DNA of 63,219 nucleotides, taken from assembly GCF_016653465.1 (NCBI RefSeq), contig NZ_NHSQ01000079.1, forward strand, positions 1 through 63,219. The letters run 5' to 3'. Below are positions 61,275 to 63,219 of this stretch, piece after piece. Made by a program: the position numbers and the translations under genes. The first letter of the stretch is position 1, and every line of letters starts with the position of its first letter. Source of the DNA: Thiocystis minor. GTDB lineage: Bacteria > Pseudomonadota > Gammaproteobacteria > Chromatiales > Chromatiaceae. The notes below the pieces were generated by a model, which saw only the letters and a program-made list of their open reading frames with translations, had not been told where the DNA came from and did no database searches.

Positions 61275-62503
61275 TCAGTCTCGCCGGACGCGACATCCTC
61301 CACGGCTGGGGCAAGTTCGTCTTCACCGGCATTGGGCTGGGGCTGCTGATCGGCGTCACGCTCTCCATGGCCGGCATCTATCGCGGTATGGTCGACGATG
61401 CCGAGGTGCTGCTGGACAACAGCGGGGCGGACCTCTGGGCGGTGCAGAAGGACACCCTCGGCCCCTATGCCGAGCCGTCCAATCTCGCCGACGATCTCTA
61501 TCGCAGTCTCCAGACCCTGCCGGGGGTCGCGCGCGCCGCCAACGTCACCTATCTCACCATGCAGGTGCGCCCGCTGACGGACGCTGCGTCCGTCGGCGAT
61601 GCGGCCGCGCGCGAGCGTCGCGCCATGGTGGTCGGCGTGGTGCCGGGCGGCTTCGGCGAGCCGGGTCAGCCGGAATCCCTGGTCGCCGGACGGCATCTGA
61701 CCCGGGGTCACTACGAGGCGGTGGCGGACGTCTCGACCGGTTTTCGGCTCGGCGAACGACTGCGCATCCGCCGTCACGCCTACCGGGTGGTGGGTCTGAC
61801 CCGGCGCACCGTGTCCTCGGGCGGCGACCCCATGATCTTCATCCCGCTCAAGGACGCGCAGGATGCCCAGTTCCTCAAGGACAACGACGCCATCGTCGCC
61901 CAGCGCCGGCGCAGCGCCGCCAATCCGGCCTTCAATCGCCCCGGCCAGCCGCAGGTGCTGGACGCCGTGCTCGCCGCCCAGACCCAGAGCAATTCGGTCA
62001 ATGCCATCCTGGTGAGCCTGACGCCCGACGCGGACCCCGACCGGGTGGCGGCGGACATCCGGCGCTGGAAGCATCTGAGCGTCTATACCCGCGCCGAGAT
62101 GAACGAGATCCTCCAGGCCAAGCTGATCGCCACCTCGGCGCGGCAGATCTTCATGTTCCTGGTGATCCTCTCGGTGGTGAGCGCGGCCATCGTCGCCTTC
62201 ATCATCTACACCCTCACCCTCGGCAAGATCCGCGAGATCGCGGTGCTCAAGCTGATCGGTACGCGCAACCGCACCATCGCCGGGATGATCCTGCAACAGG
62301 CGATCGGGCTCGGCCTCATCGGCTTCATCGTCGGCAAGACGGTCGCGACCCTCTGGGCGCCGGTGTTTCCCAAATACGTCCTGCTGCTGCCAGGCGACGC
62401 GGCGCGCGGCTTTCTGATCGTGGTCATCATCTGCGTGCTGGCGAGCCTGGTCGCCATCCGCGCCGCGCTCCGGGTCGACCCGGCGGAGGCCATCGGTGGC
62501 TGA
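61271..62503 (+). CDS. DevC/FtsX-type ABC permease
   Basis: A 410-residue permease with an N-terminal helix (FVFTGIGLGLLIGVTLSMAGIYRG), a large periplasmic MacB-type domain (about residues 45-275, SGADLWAVQKDTLGPYAEPS), and three C-terminal FtsX helices (FMFLVILSVVSAAIVAFIIYTLTLGKIREIAVLKLIGT, then AGMILQQAIGLGLIGFIVG, and a last helix ending RAALRVDPAEAI). It overlaps the adaptor gene as ATGA. Such permeases act as mechanotransmitters rather than classic channels. Confidence 0.88.
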   Translation: MISLAGRDILHGWGKFVFTGIGLGLLIGVTLSMAGIYRGMVDDAEVLLDNSGADLWAVQKDTLGPYAEPSNLADDLYRSLQTLPGVARAANVTYLTMQVRPLTDAASVGDAAARERRAMVVGVVPGGFGEPGQPESLVAGRHLTRGHYEAVADVSTGFRLGERLRIRRHAYRVVGLTRRTVSSGGDPMIFIPLKDAQDAQFLKDNDAIVAQRRRSAANPAFNRPGQPQVLDAVLAAQTQSNSVNAILVSLTPDADPDRVAADIRRWKHLSVYTRAEMNEILQAKLIATSARQIFMFLVILSVVSAAIVAFIIYTLTLGKIREIAVLKLIGTRNRTIAGMILQQAIGLGLIGFIVGKTVATLWAPVFPKYVLLLPGDAARGFLIVVIICVLASLVAIRAALRVDPAEAIGG

Positions 62504-63219
62504 GTCAATGACCGGGCCATTGGGCGCCCATCCGGCCCAGGGGATTCGCATCGAGGGGCTGCGCAAACGCTACGGCCGTGGCGATACGGCGGTGGACGCG
62601 CTGCGCGGGGTGGACATGGCGGTCGCACCCGGCGAGGTGGTGGGACTGGTCGGTCCCTCGGGCTCGGGCAAGAGCACCCTGCTCAAGTGTCTGGGCGCGG
62701 TGATCGAGCCCAGCGGCGGGCGCATGACCCTGGGGGACACGTCCATCTATGACGAGGGCTGGCGCATCCCGGACCTGCGGGCGCTGCGCCGCGACAAGAT
62801 CGGCTTCGTCTTCCAGGCGCCCTATCTCATCCCCTTCCTGGATGTCACCGACAACGTCGCCCTGCTGCCGATGCTGGCCGGGCGCCCCAACGGCGAATCA
62901 CGGGAGCGGGCGCGCGAGTTGCTGGCGGCCCTGGACGTGGCGCACCGTGCCAGGGCGATGCCCTCCCAGCTCTCCGGCGGGGAGCAGCAGCGCGTCGCCA
63001 TCGCCCGCGCCCTGGTGAACCGTCCCCCGGTGATCCTGGCCGACGAGCCCACCGCGCCGCTCGACAGCGAACGCGCCCTGGCGGTGATGCGCATCCTCAA
63101 CCGCATGGCACGTCAGTACCAGACCGCCGTCATCGTGGTGACCCACGACGAGAAGATCATCCCGACCTTCGAGCGCATCTATCACATCCGCGATGGGCGC
63201 ACGTACGAGGAGGCGGGGG
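62496..63219 (+). CDS. DevA/LolD-type ABC ATPase (cut by window end)
   Basis: At least 241 residues of an ABC ATPase partnered with the upstream permease. Walker [11 protein letters not shown]-loop [11 protein letters not shown], signature [16 protein letters not shown], Walker [15 protein letters not shown], and H-loop VVTHDE are all intact. The GTG at 62496 has GGAGG at good spacing and overlaps the permease stop; an ATG at 62508 is too far from that site. Only the last few residues appear to be missing at the window edge. Confidence 0.88.
   Translation, partial: MAESMTGPLGAHPAQGIRIEGLRKRYGRGDTAVDALRGVDMAVAPGEVVGLVGPSGSGKSTLLKCLGAVIEPSGGRMTLGDTSIYDEGWRIPDLRALRRDKIGFVFQAPYLIPFLDVTDNVALLPMLAGRPNGESRERARELLAALDVAHRARAMPSQLSGGEQQRVAIARALVNRPPVILADEPTAPLDSERALAVMRILNRMARQYQTAVIVVTHDEKIIPTFERIYHIRDGRTYEEAG

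Overview
The window reads as a high-GC gammaproteobacterial chromosome, most likely from a sulfur-oxidising member of the Chromatiales (purple sulfur bacteria or close non-phototrophic relatives). The evidence is the combination of a flavocytochrome c sulfide dehydrogenase pair (fccAB), a DAB-type inorganic-carbon uptake operon, a CysB/CysH sulfur-assimilation locus, and a large block of nitrate-respiration and nitrogen-oxide genes. This assignment comes from gene content only; no rRNA or other phylogenetic marker is present.

Layout. 1-214: 5' end of a PLP-dependent sulfur amino-acid enzyme (minus). 242-452: a MITE-like element with perfect terminal inverted repeats and a target-site duplication. 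541-571: stem-loop terminator. 859-1419: MOSC protein. 1604-7691 (minus): a tightly coupled DAB operon (dabB, membrane protein, dabA in two pieces, PII-like protein). 8107-9144: moaA. 9068-11642 (minus): two-component pair with an NtrC-class regulator. 12193-13044 (minus): DUF59/MIP18-type two-domain protein, paralogous to the one before narG. 13291-14930: GNAT acetyltransferase and rsgA. 14938-17200 (minus): cysH and a cysJ-cysI deletion fusion, divergent from a cysB-like gene (17337-18284). 18537-20952: coiled-coil membrane protein, NarK-type transporter and universal stress protein. 21149-22113: small hypothetical genes with a duplicated 3' fragment. 22182-24055 (minus): fccAB, divergent from an octaheme HAO-family cytochrome and a TPR protein. 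26987-29625 (minus): narL and narX. 29755-34958: chrB-chrA plus an ABC exporter module. 35288-42097: Crp/Fnr regulator and napDAGHBC. 42659-51125: DUF59 protein and narGHJ-narI, with narI fused to two cytochrome c domains. 51292-55393: TDT-family transporter, orphan molybdoenzyme and membrane protein. 55623-60003: hemerythrin, DUF2249, heme-copper/NnrS-like membrane protein, YgbA, MoaE, CBS and HPP proteins. 60066-63219: DevBCA-type ABC exporter, cut by the window end.

How it may fit together (inference). Nar and Nap would reduce nitrate with electrons from sulfide or thiosulfate oxidation, with NarK moving nitrate and nitrite. The HAO-family octaheme protein could process nitrite or hydroxylamine, and the hemerythrin/DUF2249/YgbA group would handle nitric-oxide stress. 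MoaA, MoaE and the MOSC protein relate to molybdenum cofactor. Regulation looks layered: NarXL, a Crp/Fnr protein next to nap, FNR-type boxes at several promoters, and a strong sigma-54 promoter before DUF59-narGHJI that could be served by the NtrC-class pair. That pair is adjacent to the second DUF59 copy.

The observations I consider most worth follow-up are the in-frame cysJ-cysI deletion fusion, the DUF59 pair with the NtrC-class/sigma-54 circuit, the NarI-dicytochrome c fusion, the split dabA with an extra operon member, and the covarying palindromes with a heptamer repeat inside the nap operon. I saw no CRISPR array, rRNA, tRNA or intact IS transposase.
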